NCBI RefSeq assembly: GCF_008064665.1
Contig: NZ_VRZA01000008.1
Coordinates: forward strand, 124,001 to 188,000
DNA length: 64,000 bases
Origin: Parahaliea maris
GTDB lineage: Bacteria > Pseudomonadota > Gammaproteobacteria > Pseudomonadales > Halieaceae
Direction of reading: 5' to 3'
A program made the translations under genes and the position numbers. Positions 37,069 to 45,958 of this stretch are shown in pieces. How positions within the stretch are numbered: position 1 is the first letter of the stretch; each line of letters opens with the position of its first letter. The notes under the pieces are model-generated. The model made no database searches. It saw nothing but the letters and a program-made list of their open reading frames with translations, and had not been told where the DNA came from.

Positions 37069-37119
37069 GGCTTCACTGTTGAGAATATTCGCAGTTGCGC
37101 AAGCAGGAATTATAGAATA

Positions 37120-40104
37120 ATGAAAATATCCCGACGCCGGTTTGTCACCGGCGCCAGTACCGTTCTGGCGACCTCAATGCTTCCCTGCGGGTTTGCTCGC
37201 TCCGCCTCGACGCCCGTGACCGGCTGTAGCACCATTCCCCTACCCCCTATGGAGGAACGCCCCAGGTTCCGCTGGTGGTGGCCCGGAGGCTATGTCGAGC
37301 CGGATCAGATCGAGAGGGAAGTGGCCGCCATGGCGGATGCCGGCTTCGGTGGCTTCGAAATTGCCGACGTGCGCGACGGAATTCAGGTACCGCTGGATCC
37401 GAAGACCTACGGCTGGGGGTCAAAACGCTGGGTAGCGGCAGTCGAACGCGCGCTGGAGGTTGCGGCCCAGCGGGGGCTGAAAGCCGATATCACTCTGGGG
37501 GCGCATTGGCCGACCGGCGTGCCGGGTGTTACCCCCGACGATCCCGCCGCAGCCAAGGAACTTGTTCACGGCCTGTTGATTCTCGATGGCGGTGAATCCT
37601 ACAGCGGCACCCTGCCAGCGTTTGCGAAACCGGCGTCAGGTCTGCACATGCACACTGTACCGCCCAGGGTCACAGCGCAATTGCTACGCGTACAGGCGTA
37701 CCGCGAGTTGCGTGTAGAATCCGGGACTACCGTTCTCGACCCCGCGTCCAGGATTGATCTCACCGACACGGTGACTGACGGCGCCCTTGACTGGCAGGCG
37801 CCAGCCCAGGGGCGCTGGCATTTGTTCGCATTCTGGGTCCGGGGCACTGCGCAAACGCAAAACCTGTTCGACCGCGCCATAGCGACATCCATGTTGTCAG
37901 ACCCGGTCGCCTGTGCCGTAGACGTGTACGGAAAAGCGGGAACCCGCGCTTGCATCGATTACTGGGAGAACCACCTGCTTCCTCCGCGAACTCGCACTCT
38001 ACTGCGCCAGATTGGGGGGAATTTCTTCGAAGACTCGCTGGAGTTGAAGGCGGTCAAACACTGGTCGCCGGATCTCCCCAGGGAATTTCTCCAACTTCGC
38101 GGTTACGACGTCTTTCCGTTCCTCCCCCTGCTCGCCGTGTCAGCGGACGACGTCGGTGAACTACCGCCCTGGATAGAGGAGAAGCCGCCGCGTTTGTACC
38201 AACTGGACGGAATTGACCCGGATCGCTTCGACGAGGATTTCCAGCAGACGTTGACGCAAATGTATGCGAACAACCGTATCAGGTCGCTATCCGAGTGGGC
38301 GAGGACGCTCGGAATGGGTATGCGCGCACAGTGCTCCGGCCTGGCCGCAGCCTACTGCGATGTGCCGGAAGGGGATAACGCAGACAATATCGACAGTTTC
38401 AGCGCCAAGGCCGCGGCCAGGGACATCGCCGGTAACAGAATTCTTTCTGATGAGGCTGCCACGTTTATCGGCGGCCAGGCACACGTGGCGGACTGGAAGC
38501 TGTTACTTTTCATGTTACAGCGCGACTTCGCGGGAGGCGTCAATCAGGTAGTGCTTCACGGGTTCAGTTACGCAGACTCCCCCGATGCGAAATGGCCCGG
38601 ATTTTCGGCGTTTGGGCGTGTCATTGGCAACGACTGGGGGCCGCGTAGCCCCCTTTGGCATCACGCCAGCGATATTTCTGGCTATCTGGGGCGTCTCCAG
38701 CATCTCTTACAGAGTGGACGCTCCCAGGCGGATGTGGTGGTACTGGAGCCTATCAGCCGAAGTAGTGTCGCCGCCAACTTCAATCGCAGCGGCTCGTCGT
38801 TTGGGGAGGCACTGCGACTCTCTGGCTACACGCGACACCACATTCAACCGGACCTTCTCAACCACCCCAAGGCTGCGGTAGAGGGCGGTGTGTTGACGCC
38901 CAATGGGGCGGGCTACCGGGCCCTGGTACTGGTGCCCACCCAGGAAATGGCGCCAGAGACCGCGGAAAAGCTGCGGGATTTTGCGGCGGCGGGTTTGCAG
39001 CTTATCCTGATCGGCGCTGCGCCAACAGACGTTCCCGGACTGCATGATATCAAGGCGAGGAAGCACCGCCTCGCTCAGGCATGGCAGCATTTACACACCT
39101 ATAAATCTGTCCACACGGTCGCAACCGAGCAGGCCGCCATTGACAAGCTGAACCAGGTGGGAGTCGCTCCAGTACTGGGCTTTTCGGCACAGTGTCGCGT
39201 GCTGCCCATTGTGCGAGTCCATGCGAACTGGACCGATTACTACCTGCTCAACGATTCCGATGCAGAAATACCCCTGACCATGTCCTTTCGCGGTACTGGC
39301 GCGGCCACGGAAATCGATCTCTGGAGCGGTAACCAGTACCGTCTCGAGAATTTTCAGGCAGCAGCGGGCCGCATTCGGGGGCCGCTGACCTTCAAGGCCA
39401 ATGAGGCCCGCATTATCCGCTTACATCACCGTAATTCCACCTGTAAAGACTCGCCTGTCCGAAACCCGCTGGCTGCGCTCAAAACTCAATTACCCCTGCA
39501 GCAGTGGCAACTGCGTGTTGAAGACTGGCAGCCCGGCGATGATGCCACGACCACGCGCAAGACGGTCCACCAGCTACAGCTCGAAAAGTTGTCTGCCTGG
39601 TCCGATATCGCACTGCTGCGTGACGTTTCCGGTATTGGCCACTACTCCACACAGCTGTCGTTGCCGAAAACCTGGCGCCCCACGGACGGCGCAGTGCTGG
39701 ACATCGGGCGCGTGGGTGGGAGTTTCCGGCTTCGCATTAATGGTCGGGACCTACCGCCGCTCAACCAGTTCGAAAGCCGGTTTGAAGTGGCGGAGTGGCT
39801 GCAGGCAGGTAATAACGACATCGAGGTGGAGGTAGCGACTACGCTGAACAATCGGTTGAGGTCGCTGGGGCCAGACGCGGGAATAAGCCTCCCGATCGGC
39901 GTGGAGATGCCCGACGCCCAGTTTTCCGATGACTGGCGACCGCCGGCGGATGCTGATGCCATGGCACCGCCTACGGGCACTTATCTGGGGGCGCCCCTGG
40001 CCGGACCCGATGCCATGATGGCTCCCGGCGCCACGGCCCCTGGCGGAGGTCGTCGGGTTCAGGCTTACGGACTCATCGGGCCGGTTACTATCAGCCATGG
40101 CTGA
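37120..40104 (+). CDS. GH106 alpha-L-rhamnosidase with Tat signal (copy 2)
   Basis: 994 aa from the ATG at 37120 (AGGA about 11 bases upstream). The N-terminus MKISRRRFVTGAS is a twin-arginine signal, so this copy is exported folded, unlike copy 1. GH106 features match copy 1: RFRWWWPGGYVEPDQIE, GWGSKRWVAAVERAL, CIDYWENHLLPPRTRTLLRQ, NFFEDSLELK, then a C-terminal galactose-binding-like domain. An Ala/Pro/Met/Gly-rich segment lies just before the C-terminus (MAPPTGTYLGAP then MMAPGATAPGGG). Expected to remove alpha-L-rhamnose from glycans or glycosides. First gene of a set that continues with the small exported proteins downstream. Confidence 0.87.
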   Translation: MKISRRRFVTGASTVLATSMLPCGFARSASTPVTGCSTIPLPPMEERPRFRWWWPGGYVEPDQIEREVAAMADAGFGGFEIADVRDGIQVPLDPKTYGWGSKRWVAAVERALEVAAQRGLKADITLGAHWPTGVPGVTPDDPAAAKELVHGLLILDGGESYSGTLPAFAKPASGLHMHTVPPRVTAQLLRVQAYRELRVESGTTVLDPASRIDLTDTVTDGALDWQAPAQGRWHLFAFWVRGTAQTQNLFDRAIATSMLSDPVACAVDVYGKAGTRACIDYWENHLLPPRTRTLLRQIGGNFFEDSLELKAVKHWSPDLPREFLQLRGYDVFPFLPLLAVSADDVGELPPWIEEKPPRLYQLDGIDPDRFDEDFQQTLTQMYANNRIRSLSEWARTLGMGMRAQCSGLAAAYCDVPEGDNADNIDSFSAKAAARDIAGNRILSDEAATFIGGQAHVADWKLLLFMLQRDFAGGVNQVVLHGFSYADSPDAKWPGFSAFGRVIGNDWGPRSPLWHHASDISGYLGRLQHLLQSGRSQADVVVLEPISRSSVAANFNRSGSSFGEALRLSGYTRHHIQPDLLNHPKAAVEGGVLTPNGAGYRALVLVPTQEMAPETAEKLRDFAAAGLQLILIGAAPTDVPGLHDIKARKHRLAQAWQHLHTYKSVHTVATEQAAIDKLNQVGVAPVLGFSAQCRVLPIVRVHANWTDYYLLNDSDAEIPLTMSFRGTGAATEIDLWSGNQYRLENFQAAAGRIRGPLTFKANEARIIRLHHRNSTCKDSPVRNPLAALKTQLPLQQWQLRVEDWQPGDDATTTRKTVHQLQLEKLSAWSDIALLRDVSGIGHYSTQLSLPKTWRPTDGAVLDIGRVGGSFRLRINGRDLPPLNQFESRFEVAEWLQAGNNDIEVEVATTLNNRLRSLGPDAGISLPIGVEMPDAQFSDDWRPPADADAMAPPTGTYLGAPLAGPDAMMAPGATAPGGGRRVQAYGLIGPVTISHG

Positions 40105-40146
40105 CGGGCAGGTAAACGGGCCATCGATTCTACAGGAGAGACTATT

Positions 40147-40692
40147 GTGAGACTCATGCAACAGGCAATCCATCGCCTGACAGCCAACCTCGTTACCTGT
40201 GCGGTCATACTGATGGTTCCCGGCTCCGTAACCGCTGGGGACCATGACTACTCCCTGGCTGACAGCCCCAACAAACTAACCGCGCTGAGGTACATCTACC
40301 TGGCAAACAATGAAGGCAGGTTCGCGGAAGCCCGCAAGCAGTTTTATGACCCAGCAGCGCTTGAGGAAGACGACAAGCGACGTCGAGCGCGGCTAAAGGA
40401 GATCACCCTGGCATCCGGTGTCGCAGCGCCAGAAAAAGCCAGCCTCCCGCCACCGCCAAGCCCTGTCTTTACCGTTAAACGGGTGGTGGAAGAAGGTGAT
40501 GTCGTGGTGGTACTGGCTTTTGTCGAGGGCGTCGGTATCGGTGATCAAATAACCACATTCATGGGCACTCCCGGCGGAACCAAAATCGGCGATGCCGTTG
40601 TGGAAATATTTCGGTTCAATGCACAGGGTAAAATACTGAGGAAGTGGGATGTAATAGAACCGCTGTCAGAGGCCACCTACGATTTTCGTTAA
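40147..40692 (+). CDS. Exported NTF2/SnoaL-like protein
   Basis: 181 aa, GTG start at 40147 placed 8 bases after CAGGAGAG. Signal peptide about residues 1-30. The C-terminal segment KIGDAVVEIFRFNAQGKILRKWDVIEP is typical of SnoaL-like (COG4922-type) NTF2-fold proteins, and LTALRYIYLANNEGRFAEARKQFYDP fits the N-terminal helices. A LPPPPSP linker interrupts the domain. It follows the GH106 gene by 42 bases, so the two are probably co-transcribed. Third NTF2-fold protein of the locus. Function unknown. Confidence 0.7.
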   Translation: MRLMQQAIHRLTANLVTCAVILMVPGSVTAGDHDYSLADSPNKLTALRYIYLANNEGRFAEARKQFYDPAALEEDDKRRRARLKEITLASGVAAPEKASLPPPPSPVFTVKRVVEEGDVVVVLAFVEGVGIGDQITTFMGTPGGTKIGDAVVEIFRFNAQGKILRKWDVIEPLSEATYDFR

Positions 40693-40725
40693 AAGGGAAC
40701 AACCATCAGGACAAGTATTGGATCT

Positions 40726-40747
40726 CTGCATATTTCCTCCCCAATTC
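40726..40747 (+). promoter_or_regulatory. 11-bp direct-repeat operator, site F
   Basis: CTGCATATTTC then CTCCCCAATTC, contiguous, ending 47 bases before the EF-hand gene. It suggests a promoter inside the 37120-42238 gene row. Same consensus family as site A. Confidence 0.65.
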
Positions 40748-40794
40748 AGACTTAGCATTACCATTGTCACTAACAAATATAACGACTGGATGCC

Positions 40795-41190
40795 ATGAAC
40801 AAGACCACCCGTTTAATAGCGCATGTGTCACTACTCGCTACCCTGGTGCCACTTTCGGCGCACTCTTCGGACAGCGAAAGGGCTGCTGGAAATCCCGATT
40901 TCAGCAAGGTGACAGCCGCCGTCGACAAAAACTCTGATGGAAAGATGTCGAGAAGTGAATGGCAAGGCGCCGGACTCCCCATGTCTTCTTTCAACATGTT
41001 CGAAAGCGGACGAGGCTATGTTACACAGAAAGACTACGAAGTTAACCCCGCGCCAGGAGGTATTGATGGCGACGGCGACGGATTCCTGACGGTCGAAGAG
41101 TTTATCGAATTCGACAAAAAGATGTCGGCTGCTGGCGGTCCGGGTGGCCCACCACCAGGAGGGCCACCGCCTCGGCCAAAGGATCAATAG
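40795..41190 (+). CDS. Exported EF-hand protein
   Basis: 131 aa. Signal peptide about residues 1-24 (SAHS). Two calcium-binding EF-hand loops are visible: DKNSDGKMSRSE at 44-55 and DGDGDGFLTVEE at 91-102, each with acidic residues at positions 1, 3, 5 and 12. The tail is a Gly/Pro run (GGPGGPPPGGPPPRP). It could buffer or sense calcium for neighbouring enzymes, since several rhamnosidases are calcium dependent; that link is inference. Has its own operator (site F) and is followed after 118 bases by the NTF2-like gene. Confidence 0.8.
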   Translation: MNKTTRLIAHVSLLATLVPLSAHSSDSERAAGNPDFSKVTAAVDKNSDGKMSRSEWQGAGLPMSSFNMFESGRGYVTQKDYEVNPAPGGIDGDGDGFLTVEEFIEFDKKMSAAGGPGGPPPGGPPPRPKDQ

Positions 41191-41308
41191 ACATCCCTGA
41201 TCAGCTAGCGAGCACGCTCTCACGCAACATTACCCCATAGCCGGCATGTAGCCTCGCTAGTGATCGCGAATCGACATTCAACTACATGGTAGAAAAGAGG
41301 AAATAAAA

Positions 41309-42238
41309 ATGATGTTCAAGAAAAGTCTTAGCGCGCTGGCTATCACTGGTGCCGTACTCGCAGGAGGTATAGCGCTGCAGGTATCCGTCCCTGCCAACGC
41401 TGAAAGCCGTCCAACCATCAGCCAGGGCGAGGCGGCCTACGCTGCGTTGCAGGTCCAGAACACCATGAGCAGGCATGCCTACTATCATGCCGCGGGAATG
41501 AATCTGGAGGAAGTCGATACGTTATGGGTTGACCCCAAGGGGCCGAATGCAGCCTCAGCCACCTTTGCCAGCCCCATGTGGGTGATGGCCGGACTGGAGA
41601 CGGTTCGCAACGCCTACGGCAAGGAAAATCAGGCGAATCGCGAGAAGGCGCTCAAAGCGATTCAGGCGGTTGATCCCAGTATTGAGTTCACTGCAGCAAA
41701 TCTGGGTGCGGGGCACGAGTGGGCCATGCACACCAACACAACGCCGATTATTGAGGTGGCCGGCGACGGTAAAACCGCCAAGGGTGTCTGGTACTCTCCC
41801 GGGGTTGGCTTGATGGCAAAAGTCACTGACGATGACGCGGAGGTGAACAGTGTGTTTTTCTGGGAAAAGTACGCGGCAGATTTCATAAAAGAGAACGGAA
41901 AGTGGAAAATCTGGCACCTGCAGATGGCCTACGATTTCACCCCGGGTTTCCCGAAAGAGATGATCGAGGCCATTGAGATTATCAACGGCAGCCTGACCCC
42001 GGCTGGAGATGATGGCCCCATGCGCCAGGCTGGCGAGCGCATGGCCGAGCTCCCTCCCGGTTTCCAGAAGCCGGCCTATTCCTACCCGCCCTACTCTCCG
42101 ACGCGGCCGGGCCTCATCTACCCTCGCCTCCCTGAGCCCTACTATACGTTCTCTGAGACATTCTCCTACTGTAACTGCGATAGCACCAACAGACCCGACA
42201 ATTCCGCCACCCTCGGCATCGTAAAGCTTAAGGAATAA
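41309..42238 (+). CDS. Exported NTF2/SnoaL-like protein (paralogue)
   Basis: 309 aa, ATG at 41309 with AGAGGA seven bases upstream. Signal peptide about residues 1-31 (PANAES). NTF2-like domain about residues 45-215 with VQNTMSRHAYYHAAG, NLGAGHEWAMHTNTTPIIEVAGDGKTAKGVWYS and FIKENGKWKIWHLQ; the C-terminal tail is Pro/Tyr-rich and ends with a CNC pair. Same architecture as the lipoprotein at 27360-28283, but without a lipobox, so probably a soluble periplasmic or secreted form. A strong terminator follows directly. Confidence 0.78.
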   Translation: MMFKKSLSALAITGAVLAGGIALQVSVPANAESRPTISQGEAAYAALQVQNTMSRHAYYHAAGMNLEEVDTLWVDPKGPNAASATFASPMWVMAGLETVRNAYGKENQANREKALKAIQAVDPSIEFTAANLGAGHEWAMHTNTTPIIEVAGDGKTAKGVWYSPGVGLMAKVTDDDAEVNSVFFWEKYAADFIKENGKWKIWHLQMAYDFTPGFPKEMIEAIEIINGSLTPAGDDGPMRQAGERMAELPPGFQKPAYSYPPYSPTRPGLIYPRLPEPYYTFSETFSYCNCDSTNRPDNSATLGIVKLKE

Positions 42239-42260
42239 TCGCGAAATTGTGGTCCACTGT

Positions 42261-42295
42261 CGCCCTGGAACGTAAATCGTTCCAGGGCGTTTTTT
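42261..42295 (+). terminator. Rho-independent terminator
   Basis: A perfect 12-bp stem CGCCCTGGAACG / CGTTCCAGGGCG with a five-base TAAAT loop is followed by six T residues. It lies 22 bases after the NTF2-like gene and separates the enzyme genes from the two-component system. Confidence 0.92.
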
Positions 42296-42398
42296 ATTGG
42301 AGCCGGGTCGTGTAATCTCGTCAGCATAAACTGATGAGCGCTTTTCCGCTTACGCAGACGCAGATCTTGCGCAATATAAGAATCGGTCAGGTAATGTC

Positions 42399-43925
42399 AT
42401 GCATATTCTCGAGAAACCGGGCAGCCGGACGAAGAAAGGACTTCCCGAACCTGACACCGTGGAACTCGGACAGAATCAGGAAAATCAGTCCACCGGGAGA
42501 CTGTCAGAAATCTTTCGCCCGGGACTGGGTGGCCAGTTGGTTCTCGCGATACTCTTTGTAAGCATAGTCAACATCGTGGCAATGGGTTTCGCGACACGCG
42601 TAGGTTTTGACCGCGGGTTTATCGATTATCTGAATGAGCGTGGGGTAGCGAAACTTGATGCGTTGGTCCCCCTCATGGCCGATGAGTATCGGAACAACGG
42701 CGACTGGAGTTACCTGCTCTCTTCGCCCCAGCATTGGTTCGAGTTAATGGGGCTCCCCGGCCAGGATCGAAGCGCGCCGCCACCGCAGACTGCGACACCC
42801 GTCCAGGGCCTGAAAAATGTCGATACGACGGGTACCGGGTTACGTATCGCGCTGCTGGACGGGGACCGGCGTTTCATCATTGGCTTCCTTGAAGGTGATT
42901 TCAATACCGTTGAACGTGCTATAAAAGTTGACGGAGATACTGTCGGCTGGCTGGTTTACGCGCCCTCCAATGAGGCAATCACCGATGCGGATTTAAGGTT
43001 CAAGAAAGATCAGGACCAGATCATGATGCTCACCGGTTTATCCGCCGTTGTCATCGCCGCCGCCCTCGCCGTCTTGCTATCTGGAAAATTCATAAGAAAA
43101 TTACGGCCTGTTAGAACTGCAGTTGGGGAACTCGCAAGTGGAAACTACAAATTGCGACTAGCGGTGGATTCCAACGACGAGATCGCCGAGCTCTCGGCCG
43201 ATGTCAATCACCTGGCCATGGTGTTGCAGCGAAATGAATCTGTCAGGCGAAACCTTATGGGAGACCTTTCCCATGAACTTAGAACCCCCATTGCCATCCT
43301 GCAAGCAGAACTGGAGTCTATACATGACGGTGTTCAGACCCCAAGTGAAGAATCGCTACGCTCGTTACTGACAGAGGTGAAGACGCTTGGGTTGCTGGTA
43401 GAAGATGTCTACGAAGTCTCTTCGAGTGATGCTGGTGCTCTCAGCTATCGAATGCACCCTGTCGACATTGGGGAAATCCTTGACTGTACCGTTCGCGCAT
43501 TTGAAAACCGCCGCAATCAGAGAAAAATTGAACTTGAGTTTTCAGCCTGTAGTGGGCCACTTGTTGTTCAGGGAGACGATGGCAGGATCAATCAGCTTTT
43601 TAACAACCTGATTGAAAACTCGATGCGTTATACCTACACAGGTGGCAAGTTGAAGATCCATTGCCAGTCAGACTCCCAGAACGCTATTGTGGTATTTGAA
43701 GACTCCGCCCCCGGTGTGCCTGAAAATTTATTGGCAAGTTTGTTCGAGCGCTCCTTCATGGCCATGCAGCGTGTCGATAGTGCCGGCAAAGGCAATGGAC
43801 TTGGCCTGGCCATTTGCAAGAATATTGTTGAAGCCCATCGAGGGCGCATCACGGCAGAGCCTTCAAGCCTGGAAGGCTTGAAGGTCACTGTATCGTTACC
43901 ACTCGCAGATATTACATCCAGGTAG
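42399..43925 (+). CDS. Sensor histidine kinase, BaeS-like
   Basis: 508 aa. A cytoplasmic N-tail of about 44 residues precedes membrane helix 1 (about 46-66); a periplasmic sensor region of about 140 residues contains SAPPPQTATP; helix 2 lies near 208-228, then a HAMP domain (IRKLRPVRTAVGELASGNYKLRL). The H-box is SHELRTP (His near 292), the N-box NLIENSMRYT, and the G2 box GNGLGLAICKNIVEAHRG. This is the BaeS/EnvZ-type class I kinase. The response regulator gene follows within ten bases. In BaeS-type systems the signal is envelope stress or aromatic compounds; here it is unknown. Confidence 0.92.
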   Translation: MHILEKPGSRTKKGLPEPDTVELGQNQENQSTGRLSEIFRPGLGGQLVLAILFVSIVNIVAMGFATRVGFDRGFIDYLNERGVAKLDALVPLMADEYRNNGDWSYLLSSPQHWFELMGLPGQDRSAPPPQTATPVQGLKNVDTTGTGLRIALLDGDRRFIIGFLEGDFNTVERAIKVDGDTVGWLVYAPSNEAITDADLRFKKDQDQIMMLTGLSAVVIAAALAVLLSGKFIRKLRPVRTAVGELASGNYKLRLAVDSNDEIAELSADVNHLAMVLQRNESVRRNLMGDLSHELRTPIAILQAELESIHDGVQTPSEESLRSLLTEVKTLGLLVEDVYEVSSSDAGALSYRMHPVDIGEILDCTVRAFENRRNQRKIELEFSACSGPLVVQGDDGRINQLFNNLIENSMRYTYTGGKLKIHCQSDSQNAIVVFEDSAPGVPENLLASLFERSFMAMQRVDSAGKGNGLGLAICKNIVEAHRGRITAEPSSLEGLKVTVSLPLADITSR

Positions 43926-43934
43926 TTGGGAGCT

Positions 43935-44615
43935 ATGATCACTAACGGAGTTCTGGTACTGGTTGTCGAGGACGAGGAAAAGTTAGCCAATGTTGTAGTC
44001 AAGTATCTCGAGGCCAACAACTATAAGGCGCATTGGGAGATGTTCGGAGAAAAGGCCGTCGAAGCGGCGCAAAAACTGTCTCCGGCATTGATCGTTCTCG
44101 ACCTCAATCTGCCTGACATAGACGGCCTGGAGGTCTGCAAGCGAATCCGCGAGTTCAGTACTGCACCGATCATCATGCTGACGGCAAGGACTGAGGAGAT
44201 TCAAAAAGTGTTGGGCCTGGATGCCGGTGCCGATGACTACGTCACCAAACCCTTTAGCCCTGGCGAACTGATGGCTCGCATAAGAGCCATGCTAAGAAGG
44301 CTCCAATGGCCGGAAGAAAAGCCCATAATCCCCGGGCTGGTCATGAATGCGGAGACCTACAAGGCGAACTTTGACGGCAAGAATCTCAACCTCACGCCGG
44401 TGGAATTTCGCTTGCTTGCGACGCTGTTGCAATCTCCCGGGAGAATCTACTCCCGGTCCCAGCTTCTGGACACGATATACGACGATTACCGCGATACAAC
44501 CGACCGGGCTATTGACAGCCATATCCGCAATTTGCGAGGAAAGCTACGAAAGTTGAGCCCTGACGACGAACTGATTCGATCTGTGTACGGTGTCGGTTAC
44601 AAGATTGATATCTGA
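43935..44615 (+). CDS. OmpR-family response regulator, BaeR-like
   Basis: 226 aa from ATG 43935 (a TTG at 43926 directly after the kinase stop is the alternative). The receiver domain has acidic VVEDEE, phosphoacceptor Asp in IVLDLNLPDIDG near residue 56 and the conserved Lys in YVTKPFSPGEL near 103. The C-terminal winged helix (LTPVEFRLLATLLQSPGRIYSRSQLLDTIYDD, DRAIDSHIRNLRGKLRK, VYGVGYKI) is OmpR/PhoB type, which binds tandem direct repeats. It is the best candidate for binding the eight 11-bp repeat sites in this window. Confidence 0.93.
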   Translation: MITNGVLVLVVEDEEKLANVVVKYLEANNYKAHWEMFGEKAVEAAQKLSPALIVLDLNLPDIDGLEVCKRIREFSTAPIIMLTARTEEIQKVLGLDAGADDYVTKPFSPGELMARIRAMLRRLQWPEEKPIIPGLVMNAETYKANFDGKNLNLTPVEFRLLATLLQSPGRIYSRSQLLDTIYDDYRDTTDRAIDSHIRNLRGKLRKLSPDDELIRSVYGVGYKIDI

Positions 44616-44642
44616 GGAACCGAATCAACCCGGGATCCGGTC

Positions 44643-44664
44643 CTCCATAATTACTGCACACTTC
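44643..44664 (+). promoter_or_regulatory. 11-bp direct-repeat operator, site H
   Basis: CTCCATAATTA then CTGCACACTTC, contiguous, between the response regulator gene and the PepSY gene, 52 bases before the latter. The first unit fits the CTCCATDATT core of the E. coli BaeR box. It would drive the PepSY-TolC-HlyD-RND gene row. Confidence 0.65.
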
Positions 44665-44670
44665 CCTCTT

Positions 44671-44699
44671 ACACTTTTCTACAATTTTCGGAAAAGTGT
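44671..44699 (+). repeat. Inverted repeat before the PepSY gene
   Basis: ACACTTTTC and GAAAAGTGT are perfect 9-bp arms separated by 11 bases. The repeat ends 8 bases before the ribosome binding site of the next gene. It could be an mRNA leader hairpin or a second protein site next to site H; there is no T-tract, so it is not a normal terminator. Confidence 0.55.
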
Positions 44700-44716
44700 T
44701 TACCTCAGGGGAGTCA

Positions 44717-45928
44717 GTGAGAAAGTTTCTATTTAATCTGCACTGGATACTGGGCATTACCCTGGGTACGCTGCTGGCGATTTCCGGGGTTACTGGCGGG
44801 CTGATGGCATTTAAGCCCGAACTGATCGCCTGGGCCAATGGAGTCAACGAAGCACCCGAAGAACCGACTTCCCAACGACTACCCGCCGAAGTTATCTATG
44901 AACGGGTTCTGGCGCAGACCAGCGAATTCCGGCTACTCAAGCTGACACTGTACCCGGGCCGCAGCAGGTATTACCAGGCGGAATTGTTGCGCCGCGCTTC
45001 TGGTCAAAACGCGATGGGCAGCATGCCCCAACCCGAAATGCGGCTGGTTGATCCATACACCGGCGAAGTCCTGGGTCGGTCGTCATTAGGCGCCAGCATC
45101 GAAGCCACAATGGCCTGGTTGCAAAAAATTCACGAAGGCCACTGGTTCCGGCCCGATCACATTCTCTCCACCCCAGTCTGGACCTCAATGAGCGTAGCGG
45201 CATTCTGCCTGTACTTTGTCGTCCTGTCAGGTCTCTACCTGCGCTGGCCACGTGGGAGGTTAGCCAGAAAACCAAGCGCCTGGCTGAAGATTGACTTCCG
45301 TCTCAATGGCCGAGCCTTCCTGCGAAATCTTCACATGGTGATGGGCACAGTATTATTGCTCATCTATTTGATTGTGGCCCATACCGGGACGTTTCAGAGT
45401 ACACCACTGAAGTGGTACGGACAGACTGTCAGGGACATACTGGGACAGCCGCAAGAGGACAAGCCTCCGCCTCCGCCTCCGGGCGGTCCTGCTACAACCA
45501 GCGACGTTCCCGCAATACCCGTGAATGAGGTGATACCACTCTTCACTGCCGCCAGAAACTTTACGGGCTGGCAAAAGATGGTGCTGCAACTACAGGATAA
45601 CGATCCCGTTCTGTCCGGAGAGAGCGAGCGCATGACTTTCCGTATCGCTATCGACCCGGTTACTGGTGACGTCGAGAGTTCTACACTGCGTCAAAAAACG
45701 GACGAAAATTCATCATCGTTCGCACAAATGCTGGTTGAGCGCAACCAGGATATACACGAGGGAAGAATATTTGGAATTCCCGGAGTAGTCGTGATGATGA
45801 CTGCGGCGTTCTCCATGCCCGTGTTCTACGTTACTGGCTGGGTGATGTACCTGCAGCGTCGCAAGCGACTGAAATCGAGTAACCGTCAGCGAAAAGGACA
45901 AGAAAAGGGCATTGCTGCAAAGCGTTAA
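44717..45928 (+). CDS. PepSY-associated membrane protein
   Basis: 403 aa from GTG 44717, chosen because AGGGGAG lies just before it; the in-frame GTG at 44696 falls inside an inverted repeat. Four membrane segments in the PepSY_TM pattern: LFNLHWILGITLGTLLAISGVTGGLMAF at the N-terminus, a periplasmic PepSY region ending WLQKIHEGHWF, a helix pair, a second PepSY region containing a PPPPPPGGP run, and a last helix near residues 350-375. Relatives are found with siderophore and iron-uptake genes (PiuB-like) and may reduce ferric ligands. Here it leads an efflux gene row, which is unusual. Confidence 0.83.
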   Translation: MRKFLFNLHWILGITLGTLLAISGVTGGLMAFKPELIAWANGVNEAPEEPTSQRLPAEVIYERVLAQTSEFRLLKLTLYPGRSRYYQAELLRRASGQNAMGSMPQPEMRLVDPYTGEVLGRSSLGASIEATMAWLQKIHEGHWFRPDHILSTPVWTSMSVAAFCLYFVVLSGLYLRWPRGRLARKPSAWLKIDFRLNGRAFLRNLHMVMGTVLLLIYLIVAHTGTFQSTPLKWYGQTVRDILGQPQEDKPPPPPPGGPATTSDVPAIPVNEVIPLFTAARNFTGWQKMVLQLQDNDPVLSGESERMTFRIAIDPVTGDVESSTLRQKTDENSSSFAQMLVERNQDIHEGRIFGIPGVVVMMTAAFSMPVFYVTGWVMYLQRRKRLKSSNRQRKGQEKGIAAKR

Positions 45929-45958
45929 ACATGACTTACGGAAACCGGTATAAAAATA

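Noticed and set aside
28416-40104. Ulvan or pectin polysaccharide utilisation locus
   Set aside because: No lyase, sulfatase, GH88/GH105, SusC/SusD pair or uronate gene inside the block; only rhamnosidases are visible.
42296-42398. 11-bp repeat site in front of the sensor kinase gene (autoregulation)
   Set aside because: I looked for the CTSCAYAWTYC pair here and found no acceptable match, so autoregulation is not claimed.
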